From the NCBI RefSeq assembly GCF_000699445.3, contig NC_067196.1, positions 682,001 through 746,000 of the forward strand: DNA of 64,000 nt, read 5' to 3'. The notes under the pieces were generated by a model that was given only the letters and a program-made list of their open reading frames with translations, was not told where the DNA came from and did no database searches. Positions 43,688 to 57,035 of this stretch are shown in pieces. How positions within the stretch are numbered: the first letter of the stretch is position 1; every line of letters begins with the position of its first letter. The position numbers were made by a program, and so were the translations under genes. The DNA is from Schistosoma haematobium (taxonomy: Eukaryota > Platyhelminthes > Trematoda > Strigeidida > Schistosomatidae).

Positions 43688-43830
43688 GATCTACTTGATT
43701 ACATGCTTACATACTTAATTACTTACCTACTTACTCACTGACTTACTTATTTACTTGCTTATTTGCTTACTTACTGACGAACATACTTGCACACTTACTT
43801 ACCTGCCTACTTACTTACTTATCCTTTTAA
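43688..43830. repeat. Degenerate (TTAC)n tract
   Basis: TTACTTAC-type units with many substitutions over about 140 bp; the same tetranucleotide, other strand, as next to the RTE copies. Confidence 0.85.
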
Positions 43831-44359
43831 AATGACTTGTTTTCCTTCTAGCTAACTATATTACCACACGTTAATTCTAAAATGATAACTCTTTTAGTCA
43901 ACTATTCTCAGTGATGTTTTTCTTGAATCAACACCTTCTAGAAGTTTTCCGATAATTACAGTGTAGTATAATTCAAGGTATTAAAACTTAGTCCATGTGT
44001 CGAAAAATTCACGAAGTTGTAGAATTGGTTTTACATCATTCAAAATTCCACCAAAATAAGTAATAAGTTAAATAACGGCGTCGAATATTGAAATGTATTT
44101 ATGATTTCTCTTCACTTAAATAAGTTCTAGCAATATATTATCATGTTATGAGAGTGAGGATTTGCGAAATATGGTGGTAATATTACCAGTTAAAATGATG
44201 AGACCCATATTCGGACAAAAACGGCGATAAAGTGACAAGTGCAAACATGATAACAAATATTTTCTATAATGCCGAGCAATACTATTTGAAAAATCGGTAT
44301 TGATTTATGGATGGGCTATGGATTAAATAAGACAATTTACCACTGAACACCGAACTAGT

Positions 44360-44416
44360 AATTGTAGTGATTAATAGCGCGTTATAACACTTCGTGGTTT
44401 AGGGTTCAATCCCTGG
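44360..44416 (+). repeat. tRNA-like segment with good B box
   Basis: GGGTTCAATCCC at 44,402-44,413 fits the pol III B box. The upstream TAGTGATTAATAG is only a partial A box. No cloverleaf was found, so a decayed tRNA-derived repeat is more likely than a tRNA gene. Confidence 0.3.
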
Positions 44417-47400
44417 TGTGTCCATAGGTGCTCATCCATGAAATGTTCTGCACCATGAAGAAAGGGATTTTCAACGCTACTTCATTCGACATTATCATTC
44501 CATGGCAATGCAATTCATAGATCAGATGAATGAGCTGCATCAAATACCTAGCTTATTGGTTTTCGGTCACTGAGTCTTTGTTCCGTTCGCAGTCTAAGTG
44601 AACTCGTAACCGCTTCAAACCTACCATTATAACAGCACTTTCGCCAGGACAAACTATCACATGTGTGTTAACAGATAGGTTGGAATATGGTTTAATTGGA
44701 GACCAATACAATGTCATCTGATGATGTTGTTGTTGTACACCACCATTGTCAATTGCAACGTATTATGGTGACTATGTACATCGCCATTGCTTCCTTCTTC
44801 TTGTCTCCCATCACATCACTACACTGAGTGCTTGTAAACACAAATAGTGTGGATTTGAGAGGTGAGAATGGAGTGTGTAGAATGTGGAGCGTTCCACGAC
44901 TGTGCGTTTAAACCCCGGTCAGATGCCCTCACAACATCCAAATAATGAAGGAATAAATAAAGGAAGGATATATTACTGTAACAATTCATTCGATTTGATC
45001 ATGTCGATCGTGATACTACTGACAACTGTATTGAGTAGTATATTGTGTATGGCATGAGAGTGTGGAGGCCCGTTAGTTAATGGTCTTTTAGATGGAAAGA
45101 TTTTGTCGAAAGGGCACTCCACTTTGGTGGCCCGAGTTCTGAATCGAAATAGATCGTAATGACGATTATTGTTGAAATATATATGTTGCCTGTCCTCGTA
45201 TATCATCATCAACTTAAATCGCGTTAGTCAATAACGGAATTTAGATAAGCCAATTAACGAGAATGGCCTTTGAATACATATATTTTTATATAAAGTGAAT
45301 GGAATAGATAGAAGAGAAATGACGCAGAATGGAGATGGCGGGTTGTAAAATACCGATAGCTTCGCAATCATTAATATGTACTTAAGATTTGGATGGACTA
45401 CGGTTCATTGTGTTTGACTGATCGTATGAGCTATAGCTGGAACAAACTGTAGTGTTTGTGCAATCAGGGATTTCTGAAGGCCAAAACAGTCATTATTGTG
45501 ATCAGGTGGATTAGTGTTTTGGAATTCACTTGCTTGACAGTTAGAAAAGACACCTGGTTGTTTGAATTGATTTGACGGTGCGCAATCTATTAGTCCACCT
45601 TGTCTGTTGAGAAAGTAATGAGAAACGTTTGAATTTGCAAATTTAGTATTTCAAGCTTTCGGAGGTTACAGTGGGAAACTCTAAATCTAATCGAAGCTTT
45701 TGGTCTTCATAAAGAACTTGGTAATTAATTTCAAACTGAATTATCCAGCATCATGTGTGGCGTAGATCCGCCCCCATTATTATTTGATTCAAAAGGAGTT
45801 ACAGATCATGGGATATAGACAATAACATAGTTGATTTTTTAAAGCATTATGGTTTATATAAGCTCGTCTTTTGACAGTCGACCTATATGGCAATGAATGA
45901 CAATCCTGAAGCTATTATTGCACTATGCAATAGGTTTCGATTATATCTAAATACATTATATATCTTGCCTCATTATTGTAACGCAACTGTAAGTGAAGGT
46001 TTTAAATAACAGTCAGGCCACAAACAAAATTATCCAAAAATAGATCAATCAGCCGATATAGGAATGAATGTTGAAGTTTGAATAGAACAAATCTAGAATA
46101 GTGGTACGACTACAGAATCAACAATAAAATTGGTTGTTAGAACAATGATAATAATAACAATGTGAGATATTTCAATTTGATAAACAATTCGATCTTTTTC
46201 ACTCAACAGTTATAGCTAACCGTTGTGAATATTCAATGAGGAGATAGATTTGCTCAACAGTAAAATGTATCCATCCATAATATCGGATAGCGATGATGTC
46301 GCCTATCACGGCCTCACAATTTGTGTCACGATAGAAATAATTGCGTGACAAACATACGAGAATGAATTCTTCACTGTCAGCGAATATTGATAAATAAATT
46401 TAAATGAGTAGATGAAATTGGTGCAAGTGATTTTATGTCAGTTGTTTGAAAAACCTGTAGTAAGGCTAACGCTCTTTGTTTACTGTTGATCTCGAGTATA
46501 CTGAGACATCAACACAATGGCTACTGTCAGGTAGATGAGGACAGTTCCATTGACATAATCTCAATTTGTGAGAAGTTGAGGAGAAACCGCCAAGTATAAT
46601 AAATTTATGTTATTCTGCTACATTATTTGTTCTTGTTTTGTTAGAATTAAAATGGGATAGGTTTGTATAAATCTGTGAACATTGTCAAATGGAAATATCT
46701 ATCTGAAACTGTCCTAATATGTCATTTAGATGAAATAATGAACAATAGTTGCTTATTCATTAATAGTATTAGTGCAACACGTGACTGACAGTATTCCATA
46801 AGTGTTCAATTACTCATGACCTCCAGTCTGCTTTGACTGATAAATACGAACACCTTTGTCCCAGAGACGTCAGTGTTGTTCTAGTGACGTAGTATTTAGT
46901 TCTCATTGTGCAAACGTGAGTGATATGAGTTTAATCATATAGGGAGTATTCAAATCTCCAGAAGTGAGAGTAAAGTTCACTGATTTCACGATTTTCTGTC
47001 TGCAGACTACAGACACTTAACATTGTCAAACAAAATCTAAATATCTCCCAATATCATCAGCCTCATATAAGAATTCGGAATGGTCGAGACAAACGTAGTT
47101 GACAGGCTATTTAAATATTCATCTACGAATGCTTCGTTATGGAGAAATTTATTTTGATTCTGTTGCACAATTAAGACAAATTTCAATACCAAATGACATT
47201 TCGAAATGTATTCCATCTCCAGTAAAATCTTATCGCTTCCACCTAATGTTGATACCATATTTCAAGCAAAGTTCAACACATATACTCAGTTAGTCAACAA
47301 TCGAATGTGATTATCCTGAATATTGCATATAGGTACTTATTCTATCTGTTACAGTGATTGATATAAAACGATACACAGAACGTCATGTGGAATATGTGAT

Positions 47401-47754
47401 CATGATGATTGATCACAATCTCATAGTCAATAAAGCTGGGATGCATTAACTAATCGATTCTGAAAACATCCACATTCCTAATCATAATAATCCCGTAGAT
47501 TGTTAAACGTAGGACGTGTAAACTAAATGATTCTATCAGAAAACGATCAATTAACTCATTTGAAATTCGACGGCATATAGTCACAGTGTTTATTCATAGC
47601 TGGAACAATACAATTTGTAATCTGATAGATAATTCACTTGTTTTCATTTCATTTCTTATTTAGAAAAGTAGTATTGATTTATGAAATGAAATGAAAAACA
47701 AAATTCATTCAACTTTGTTCCGTTTACTCAGGTGATTGTCAGTCATATGAAAGC
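44417..47754. other. 3.3 kb without recognisable features
   Basis: A 79-codon minus ORF (44,973-45,212) and a 73-codon minus ORF (47,037-47,258) were inspected. Neither shows a domain, and I do not recognise them. No shared repeat was noticed except a weak match of about 30 bp around 46,330 with 63,045 (inverted). Confidence 0.35.
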
Positions 47755-48110
47755 ATCATTAATGAGCGACATTCCTTATTTTATTGAAGATTTATATCAA
47801 GCTCATTATACAAAAGAATAAACCACATTGTTTAATTATTTAGATAGAATATGATGATAAACAACAAGAAAGTACAAATCATTGACATTTCTACAAACAA
47901 CAACTAAGGTCAACAGACTGAGGTCAATTAAAATCACACTCTTAAATAGTGGTAACCTTGAGAAATATGTTTCGTATGTGAGAACGCATATTAGATTAGA
48001 ACACAAATGGTAGATGTGATGATTCTATGTGATATTGAAATACCTATCCCTGAGTGAATCGTGAAGTAACAGTCCTTTGTGTAAACAGATTTGAGAGGAA
48101 GAAAGAAACA
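47755..48110 (+). repeat. Dispersed repeat G, arm 1 of an inverted pair
   Basis: Inverse of 62,295-62,645: CAAGCTCATTATACAAAAGA, CATATTAGATTAGAACACAA, CAGTCCTTTGTGTAAACAGA. No coding content. Confidence 0.75.
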
Positions 48111-49794
48111 AGTATTGTGTTCAAGCCAAACAGATACCGTACATGGTGAATAACTTGTTCTGTTTGGCCAATGTTCTTTTCTAGATCACTTCATCCATAC
48201 TTTCCATCTGTCAATCACATAATGATCTCGAGGTAATTAAAGATATTAATGCTGAATATCCAGTTGACTTCAATGGAGATTACGAAAGACTAACAAATAA
48301 TGACGAGTGACAACTTTTTAGTGATGAAAGTTTTCTTCTTGACAACATAGATTTGTGGAGCATAACAATCGCATTTATGAGTGAGTTATTAAGTATGTAG
48401 TAGTCTGATGTGAAACAGAGGACTTCTACAAAATTAGCAAAGCTATTCAAATTCATTCTGCAAAGGGGTCAATCTTAAGCAACTGATTTTTAGTATATAA
48501 ACATATATTGAGTCGAAATGATCAATAATCTTCTAGTATATCGAATAACAATCTACAGATAAAAGGGTTTTATTCCGTAGTATTGAATGCTTTAAATCAA
48601 TGTTAGTGGACATGGGTTAGAAACAATTCTCGTGATTTGTTCGCGGATTATGTTCAGCTCATCAACAGTTGTGTATTCATAGCATATACGTGTGGCTCTT
48701 GAAAGTTGAGAAACAAAGAAATTAATCTCTGTACACAGAGGACAAGCCATATGCGTCGTTTATTCAGGAACACATACTTGTCTTGATTCAGCAGTTTGTT
48801 TCTAAAAGAAATGATATCTCAAATGTGTTGTATGTTGAATGAAAAGAGCACACAACTGTATACAGCTGTACCTGTTGACAACTTCATTTGAATCTCAAAC
48901 GCATATTTCCCTTTGTTGCATAGAAATAATAACCCATTATTTGGATAAATAAATTATCGTACATGTTTGTTTGATTCATTGTAATCGACAAATGCACCCA
49001 AGTTAGTGCAAAATATGTGAAGAAAGCTGTAGTCGTTTCTTTGTTTTTGATTTTAACTTCAAAGGATCTGTAAATAGAATATTAGGCCAGCCAGAACCCA
49101 AGAAATTCTATTCACTCAGGAGACATTAATAATAATGATGTGTGTTGTTTTGGTTACTGTTCATTTGTAACTCAACTATTCAGTTCCATTTTCACTGTGT
49201 CGACTAACATAGTGAGACGACAGCTGGTGAAGTGCATAGTCCACACTATTTATATTCACCCAAACGGCATTTTAATTCCATGTAACTGTTAACGTAGTTC
49301 ACAATTCGAAGGGATTGAATACTTAGCATACTGGAAAATCAATATGGTAATAAAATATCGTAAGTATTTAATTCAAATTCAATTGTTCTGTAAACTCCAG
49401 GTTGATTGCATAATTGCGAAGGTATGATTGACGATGGATAGTGAGTGTCAGGTTTATTGAGCAACTGAATTGAGTGACTTCTTATGAGTCTAGTTGATTG
49501 AGTAACTCACTCATAGAATCTTTAGTACATACATTTCTACTGAAGTATATTTATATGCATGAAATTATAATGAAGATTGTTCAAGTCTCACAGCCTAAAT
49601 GAAACCATGTAGTCAGAATCATGTTCAGAGTCTCCAATTATTTAAACTTCGGTCAAATAGTTTAGTTGTGTTATATTTAAGTTATTCGATTGGTCTATTA
49701 ATATCTCATTGTTTTTAGTGATTATTATCAATCACTTTTGTTATCGTTCCAGATAATAAGTGTTACTATACTTTAGTAACCCATTTGTTTGAAT
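48111..49794. other. Non-coding spacer
   Basis: Nothing recognised. Confidence 0.35.
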
Positions 49795-49880
49795 TATTTA
49801 CATGCAGGTGTTGCTGATGAGTCTCAAATAGGATGAAACACACGTTGTAAATTTCACTGCTAGTTACCATCCTTGTTTAC
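49795..49880 (+). repeat. SM-alpha-type fragment with partly preserved hammerhead
   Basis: CUGAUGAG, stem II GUCU/GGAU (wobble pairs allowed), GAAAC, stem III AC/GU with ACAC loop and a GUU triplet are present at 49,803-49,862. Stem I no longer pairs well. No tRNA head upstream. Confidence 0.55.
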
Positions 49881-51289
49881 TCTATTGACCATCAGAGAAG
49901 AAAAAAATCAAAACTGAGTATTTGTATTAGTAGAATAAATAAATTATTATTAGAGAATGATAAGGTGTTTTGAAGTAATAAACTTTAATATTGAATGAGT
50001 GAAGATTAGATGATTGTTTTGTGATCCATTGTTCATTTGAACTCATACAGTTTAGTTTAAGCGACTGTTTAGTTTTATTATCGTTAACAAAAACGGGTTA
50101 ATTCAAATTTGTGTATTTAAAGTTGTGTTCAATAAACCAGTTGCAGGTTCAGACTTTTATGAAGGTGTCATTTCTCTATTACTGAGACGTTTCTAAATAG
50201 AATAACATATCGATCCATTGACGAGATATAGCATAATACACAACCAATATAATAGTCCGTAATCCATGTACTGAAATAAGCTCTATACAATTAGATGTTA
50301 TTTTAGCATGGAGAACACAACACCTTTGTCAAATGAAATTATCCTTATCGATTACTCAATCAAATGTTAATGACAAGTAATCATTTTTGATTCTTTGTTG
50401 AATAATAAGAATAAAAATACAACGTAAGTGGAGTTGAACAAGATCGTTTGATGAAATTTAAGTGATATACTTAATGACGATTATTGTTTAGTGTTTCTAG
50501 GAATAATTGAGTTTCATAGTTTGTACCATGAACTGACCTCAGTTACACAACTTATGAATAGCAGGATGCACTGTTTAGCTGTTTTGTTGCATTAATAAAT
50601 TGTGTGTGAGCGCACAACAACTGCCCCACCACCCAAAGCCAGCTTTTGACCACTTACTCAGCAAAGTTTATATGATGCACCGTTTCAAATTTGATAACTT
50701 AAAATGTCCCTCATGTAACTGTCTCACTCGAAATTGTTTGACTATAGAGATCAATAGACCTCATCAGAACACTGGAGTTTATCATGGATGCGATTACTGG
50801 TGAACATATGAAATCGAAATGTCATGGATTCAGTCTTATATTTATTCAATCGTTCGTTGATTCCAATAGATCTTAAACTAGAATAAAACCTCTATCTCTA
50901 ATATGATAAATTTCTGTTACATATACCTTAGTGGAATTAATTATTGCATAAAATGTGTAACAAATACGGTGAAAACAGAAAGCGAGTATAAATAGAGCAA
51001 GAACAAACATTGTGCAGAATAGTATGAAGTCATGTTATTTCGAGGTTTCTCGTCAGCTGCTTACAAACCAAAAATGTGATAGAATTTGTTTTACATAGAG
51101 ATAGTGTGAAAGCAATTGACATAAATGAGTGTAGTTAACTGAATTACAATAATAACTTTATGCTAGAACAGGTCAGAGTTTGTTGAATAATGGAATTGAA
51201 TAATGATAAAATGGGTTACGCAATAATAATTAAATAGAATTTGAAAAGTTAAGATAATTCAAGAGGATCAAGTGGTAAAAATGTGTGTG
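49881..51289. other. Non-coding spacer
   Basis: A 67-codon ORF at 50,600-50,803 has several cysteines but no recognisable domain. Nothing else. Confidence 0.35.
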
Positions 51290-53040
51290 AATAAAAAGTT
51301 GGTTAAAGAATTTGAGAACAGGAGGAGGAGTAAAAACATTTTAATATAAATAAAACAAGGGTTACCAAGGTGATGATAAGTTTATTACTGTCTCTTTTTG
51401 AATGCATAAATCCGGTTGAAGTTTTTTTATCACAAGCACTTCAGCAAAACGGAGAGTGATCGTACTTCTTTGTCTATTGATAAATTCACAAGTTTGCAAA
51501 ATGTTGACTGTATGCCCAATGTCAAGTAAATGCCGAGCTATTGCACTGTTGAGAGCCTCAGTCACTCGCAGCCTCAAGGTTTTCGGAACATGCTCAGAAA
51601 TTCGAATATACACTCTTCTCTCAATTCTTCCAATGTATGTGCTTAGCCACGTACATGTGAATTGGTAATTGCAGTTGGAGCCACTAAGAAATGACGACTT
51701 GTCGATTTTTCTTTGTTTAAGTCAGCAATTTGTTTGCCATATTGTCGTAAGTTTTGCTGCTGTGTAGGCCACTTTCAACGCAGAATTTAATCTGTGATTG
51801 ATGAAACCTGCAATTACTTCACCTTTGAAACGTGAATTTAAGAAGCAGGTTTTGTTTTCTACTCCATCGTACTTTGTCCGAAGATTGGTTTTTGCATATT
51901 TCTGGATGAATTTCAATGGGTATGCATTTTCACGTAGAACATTAGTGATGAGAGTAATTTCGTCATCCAAGCAATCCTTTGAACAAATTTTACGTGTGCG
52001 GTCAAAAAGGGTTCGTGCAATACCCATTTTGTAAATCATTGGGCATAAACTATGGTAATTGAGATATAGACCACCCCAAGTATTTTTGTGATGAATCTGT
52101 CTATGAAGCGTGCCATCAGATGTTCGTATGATCCCAACATCAAGGAAATGAAATTTGCATTCAATTTCTTGTTCCATAGTAAATTCTATATCCTTGTGTG
52201 CTTTATTAAACAGATCAAGTAGTCAAATTGCGTGATCGTGATTGTTGCAGACGTGGAATGTATCATCAATATATCTACAGTACAGAGTAGTACCATCGAT
52301 TGCATGCTTAAGCTTTTCTAGTTCCAGGTTTCCCATAAATATACCGGTAAGAATTGGGCTCAACCGGCTGCCCATAGCAACTCCATCAATTTGGCGGTAA
52401 AAGACATTATTGAATTGAAATTGTGTGGTTTTTGTACACGAAAGGAGGAGCTGTTTAAAATCATGGATCGGTAGAGGTAGAAGTTCAGCATGTTCACATA
52501 TGATCTCTATCTTTTCTTCCAATGGGTTTTTGTGAAGAGCGATTAGACGTCAAATGAAAACATAAATTTATCGGAAACATTTAGGTTGCCGAGTTTTTGT
52601 TCACATTCAAAACTATGTTTTAGACTGTAAGGTGTTAGTTTCTTTCGGACAGGTTCTAAACACTTTCTCAGCCAACGGACGAGTTTATGGAAAGTCGAAT
52701 AAGCCGTGGATAATATTGGTCTAATTGGGATGTCGAGCTTGTGAATTTCGGGTAGGCCGTATAAGTACGGTAATTGTAATCCTTTAGGTTTAAGTTCAGC
52801 GTATGTATGATTATCTATTAGATTTTTCTTCAGGCGTTCCCTCATTTTTCTTAAAAGTCGCTTCTCTGTCGTCTCTGTTAAGTCTTTTGGGTATTATCGA
52901 TGATAAACCCAGTGGAATAATTTGAAGTAGACATTCTTTTGCTAATGTATTATTCTCTCTTGTCTGGACGAAGTAGCAATATTGTTTCATATTTCACAAG
53001 TTTCTTTAATGCTAGTTGGTGATATTTAGTCAATACCTTC
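51290..53040 (-). pseudogene. Penelope-like element, RT plus GIY-YIG endonuclease, nearly full but interrupted
   Basis: Most complete PLE here. N-terminal part KYETILLLRPDKRE near 52,960. Then LKPKGLQLPYLYGLPEIHK and LDIPIRPILSTAY (52,800-52,710). The palm starts KFMFSFDV at about 52,543, followed by a stop and a one-base shift. Then QIDGVAMGSRLSPILTGIFM and CRYIDDTFHVC (about 52,278-52,250, the catalytic DD). One frame runs from 52,522 to 51,362 with only two in-frame TGA stops (near 52,222 and 51,720). The endonuclease reads SGSNCNYQFTCTWLSTYIGR, then RVYIRISEHVPK, AIARHLLDIGHTV and LRFAEVLVIKKLQP, so the Cys pair, YIG, the R..EH block and the conserved Glu are all visible. The 3' flank is A-rich. 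Stops make it inactive. Confidence 0.9.
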
Positions 53041-54529
53041 GACTGTGGGTTCGGTGTCAGTATATACTGGCTTGTAAAGTCGACTTATTTCATTATTTGG
53101 AATGTCAGTATGACCACTATCAGACATCAGTCATCTTCTCCTCATGGATTGTCGTCAGTTTATGTTGTGGTCACTCTGGAATTGATTGAATGTTACTTCG
53201 ATAGAAGTTGACTAGTTTCTATCTGTGAAGTCAATTAATTTGAAAAATAGTTTCATTTACAGCTGACGTCAAAGCAAACATACAGATTGATGAACATAAA
53301 TATCGTTCTAGTTCACCATAAAATCTCTTCTGTTTAAGCATATTAAACCTCAACAGTGCTCACCAGCCATCTTATCGAAGACAAAGCCAATATCTGCAGG
53401 TATTTCTTACGATTGATTTACTACTGTACCTTCAGTCAACTTGTCATATTGTTACTACTCTACTTATCAATACCGTTCTGTATCTCTAATCCTGCATGTT
53501 TGATGAAGTTAGGCAAACTACTTTTGTTGACCAACAGTTATCTAGTGAATATTTCAGTTTCGTGACCAACTTCACTCTGTCCGTTTCCAGTTGTGATAAA
53601 CAAGGTGGAATATGTTTGATAATGTGATGGGATTAGCTACTGTCCGATTGTTCGTAATCCCATATTTCTGTACACATATACTTGACAGGCGTCATATTCA
53701 ACCGAGCATTAGAACATACGTTGTTACACCAGGACCATCTCTTCAACATTTTTGATATCCCTCTTTAACTACTTTCGTTATTGAATCTCTTGTATTAACA
53801 CTTGTGTATAAACGTTTGTCCTCGATGACTCTTATCACTGAACCTACATGTTTCCTCTGCCTTATCGAGCCATTAGTTTGCTTTTCTTCTGATGATTTTC
53901 ATTTCCAAATTCTCTCATTCCTGATTTTATTCATACTCCTTCAACAATAATATACCGTCAAACCAGACTCAAACCTACACAGTTCATCTTTTACGTGAAT
54001 GTGATATCAACTTACACGTTGGCTTTTCGTAAATACAAGACAATGACAGGTCTAGGACAATGATATACTATTGTGGGAAATGAAAAGATTGAAAAGAATT
54101 TTTACTTAAAAGAATAGGTCAGTTAGGATATATTTAAACTTATTTGATTGCTGACTAGTTTTGTGGTTTCATCTCAATACGTTTGACGCATGTAAACAAT
54201 TAAGTACCATTATTCCACATTGTAGCAACAGCATATGAAGAGATCAATCTACCATCTAAACTACGTTTACGGTCTGATTTACGGACATCCTCATCGAATC
54301 TAACAAGAAGAGTGAATCCACTGATACGTATGTTCTGCGTTAAAAGTTACTGCAGTTATTATAGGAAGACAAATCAGGTATCGTCATCCAGGAAAGCAAA
54401 GTCTGTGTACTAAACAGTAACTGGAGATACGAGATAGTGGGCAAATTACGAATAAAAGGAATACGTATGGGATAATGGCTACAGAGTTTTTCAGTTGATA
54501 GTCTAGTAATTTACAGTTGAATTGAAGTC
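53041..54529. other. Non-coding spacer
   Basis: Nothing recognised. The 69-codon ORF at 53,356 has no domain. Confidence 0.35.
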
Positions 54530-54745
54530 AAACTGTTTTTCCTGACTCTTCCCACCATTTTCTCCGTAAAAGATTTCGATCGGGTTCGATAATGGGTAGT
54601 AACAGTATCTACGATAACTGTTCCGTCCGATTTGAGACTCAATAAGTCAGTTGTTCTGTATTTCAGTGTTATTGTTCACATTGAGAGTGAAACCGAATAT
54701 CGTTCATTTCAAACCTCAATGCATTATCGACTAAGAGATTGAATT
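54530..54745 (+). repeat. Dispersed repeat D, copy 2
   Basis: Direct partner of 32,289-32,505. Confidence 0.75.
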
Positions 54746-54929
54746 CAGACAGTCACTGGTTAATGCATAGTTTCTGCTGACATACCGGTGATATTAGTGC
54801 CATACTCTCGGAATGATCATTATCACCATCAGTATTAATCGACACACTGGGTTCATAGCGAAACACACGTCCATTCAGTGCAATGATCCTGATGATATGT
54901 GAATGTTTTAATTTCAGTAAAACAGTTAT

Positions 54930-55610
54930 TTACCTTTTTATACTTAAGTAACTGTTATTATGGAGAATATAAGTCAATAAACAGTGATTATTTAGCGACA
55001 CTAAGGTTCCAGTCTCAAAAGAGATAAATCGTGGAATTTATAACTGAATTACAACATTTTTCGACCACGAAACTAGGTAACATTTGTTCGAGTGATATAT
55101 GAAGTATCTGCACTCTCACTACTGCATATAATTCCGATTGGCGAGTGTGAACTGAGGAATAATCTTTGTTTCCAGCTACCTGCCAGACCCCTTCAACCGT
55201 CTTAAATCTTAGCCTTTCATAACTTCGCAAACAGATGGTTGATTGTAGTAGATGTCTACGAGAAGTGACTAAAGCTAGAATTCATATTCATCTTCAATTT
55301 TTAATAAAATATTTGCGAGTTCGTGGTAGATCGAATCGTCTTTTTTGAAAGAACCCTGATCACAAATGGCGCTATAAACCTTTTAAGAAATCTTCCATAT
55401 CAATTCGTGAATCTCTACAAAAAAGAAATCTGCAGGCAGTTACGACCAGATTAACTCCATTTCAGAACTGTTCAAGTAAGGGAACACACAGAGTATTGTG
55501 ATTTTGGTGGAATAATATGAGTCTATTTCCCATTAGTTTCATGAATGATACGATGTTTCAAGAATTGAACTACTATTCAACGTTTTGTTGATTGAATCAG
55601 ACATTTAAAT
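54930..55610 (+). repeat. Dispersed repeat E, copy 2
   Basis: Shares AAGTCAATAAACAGTGATTA, GGTTCCAGTCTCAAAAGAG and GAACTACTATTCAACG with 33,830-34,060. Because repeats D and E have the same order at both places, they may be parts of one longer, diverged duplication (32.3-34.1 and 54.5-55.6 kb). Confidence 0.5.
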
Positions 55611-55985
55611 GTGTGAATAGCGAAATATCACAAAACTCAGTCTGTGTAGTTTTCATTGATTTAAGACATAAATCGAAATGTGCACTTCCATTTGGTAGAA
55701 CACAAAAACAACTATGTATAATACATCATCAAGAAGATTGATGTTAGAACAATTGAGTTGTGATTGAATTATGTTTCATTTGTTTATTTTCATAGATTAC
55801 ATGTAAATCCTGAAAGGCTGAGTGAACAATGGCATGTAAAGTGGAGATGTGATTGAGTCCTAAATTGTAGCGAAATAGAGATTGATCTGTAGTTATCAAA
55901 ATTTCTCTATTCAGCACACGTCGGTAGTGGGAGAAACGAGGATTGTGGGATAAACATTCATGCAGCTGTGACGTATACTACTTTT
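55550..55985 (-). repeat. Dispersed repeat F, arm 2 of an inverted pair
   Basis: Inverse of 42,285-42,725; ends about 55 bp before the LTR element. Confidence 0.75.
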
Positions 55986-56043
55986 TCTGAAATGAAATCC
56001 AACAAAACCTTTTGGAGTATGGGTTGAATTTTCACCATTCTAT

Positions 56044-56572
56044 TGTGGTGGACCAAAAAGTATAATAACCCAAAATCAGTGATAAAGTTATTACGTCCAA
56101 AATTAATGTAACAATAATAATTTACAAATTACCAACACAAATTAAAAGTTCAGGGACGTTACTTAAATCGGCTAGTGGTTGCGTATTCTGTTGAGTTTTG
56201 GTCCCATAAATCCACAATTATCAATGTGTAATAATTCCACAGAGATAAATATGACGCCAATAAGTTTCTTTGACGTAGGATATGATGGAAATGACACAGA
56301 AGTCTAAAATGAGGATAATATCCAGTTTAGAACGCAATTGACGCGGTAACGAGCGAGAATAGAACAATGCGTATGTACGTAGTAGTGTATTTGCGAACCA
56401 CCGAAAGTATATCACGCTATGTCCGAATTACAACGGAAAAAGTTTTCAAGGTCATTTACTTAAACAACAGGTACAATCATTTAATGATAAATGTACATTC
56501 AGTGAGAAATTGACAAATACAAATAATATTAAAAACTATTTACAAGGTAAGCTTGTTAGAGTTATCTCCACA
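56044..56572 (-). repeat. 3' LTR of the Ty3 element
   Basis: 529 bp, TGTGG...CCACA, nearly identical to 61,243-61,771. Differences lie near 56,252 and in the end segment 56,546-56,563. ORFs within it are not real genes. Confidence 0.93.
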
Positions 56573-56586
56573 TAGCTCCCCCCAGA
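56573..56586 (-). promoter_or_regulatory. Polypurine tract
   Basis: CTGGGGGGAGCTA on the minus strand, directly before the 3' LTR: expected primer site for plus-strand DNA synthesis. Confidence 0.75.
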
Positions 56587-57035
56587 GTGTCCGGAGGTAA
56601 CACTGGTTATAATAAAAAAAATGTAAGAATATGATATATGTGTATATACAAAAATAATATTCACAGTTATAACCAACAAGAGTTGTAGAGATGGATATGA
56701 CATAAACATGAATAAGATGGAGTGTGTTGTCGTTTGAGAATAGCAATAATGTAGCATAGCATAACAAATACAAAAAAAAAAAGGAAATACTGTCATTTAA
56801 TGTCTTGTTTGGCTAACAAGGATAATAATGTGTAAAACTTTTAATAACCCACACACACAAAAAAAAATTGAGCTGTTTATTTTTGTGTATAATGAATAAA
56901 TAATTAAAAAGAGTTTACCCGTTTATTATTGTTACAATTTTTTTTTAAAAAAAATGTGACAAAACGAATAATTGTGGAAAAAATGTGATTAATTATGAAC
57001 ACTGTGAAAAGAAAAAAAAAATTTTTTAGATGGGA

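Noticed and set aside
44973..45212. 79-codon minus ORF with many charged residues
   Set aside because: Looks protein-like but I could not place it in a family or find a copy, so no gene is called.
54860..54895. Hammerhead right half (CGAAACACACGTCCATTCAG)
   Set aside because: No CUGANGA or stem II partner upstream, so a chance or very old match.
56221..56415. 64-codon ORF repeated identically except one residue at 61,420-61,614
   Set aside because: The identity comes from the two LTRs, not from a duplicated gene.
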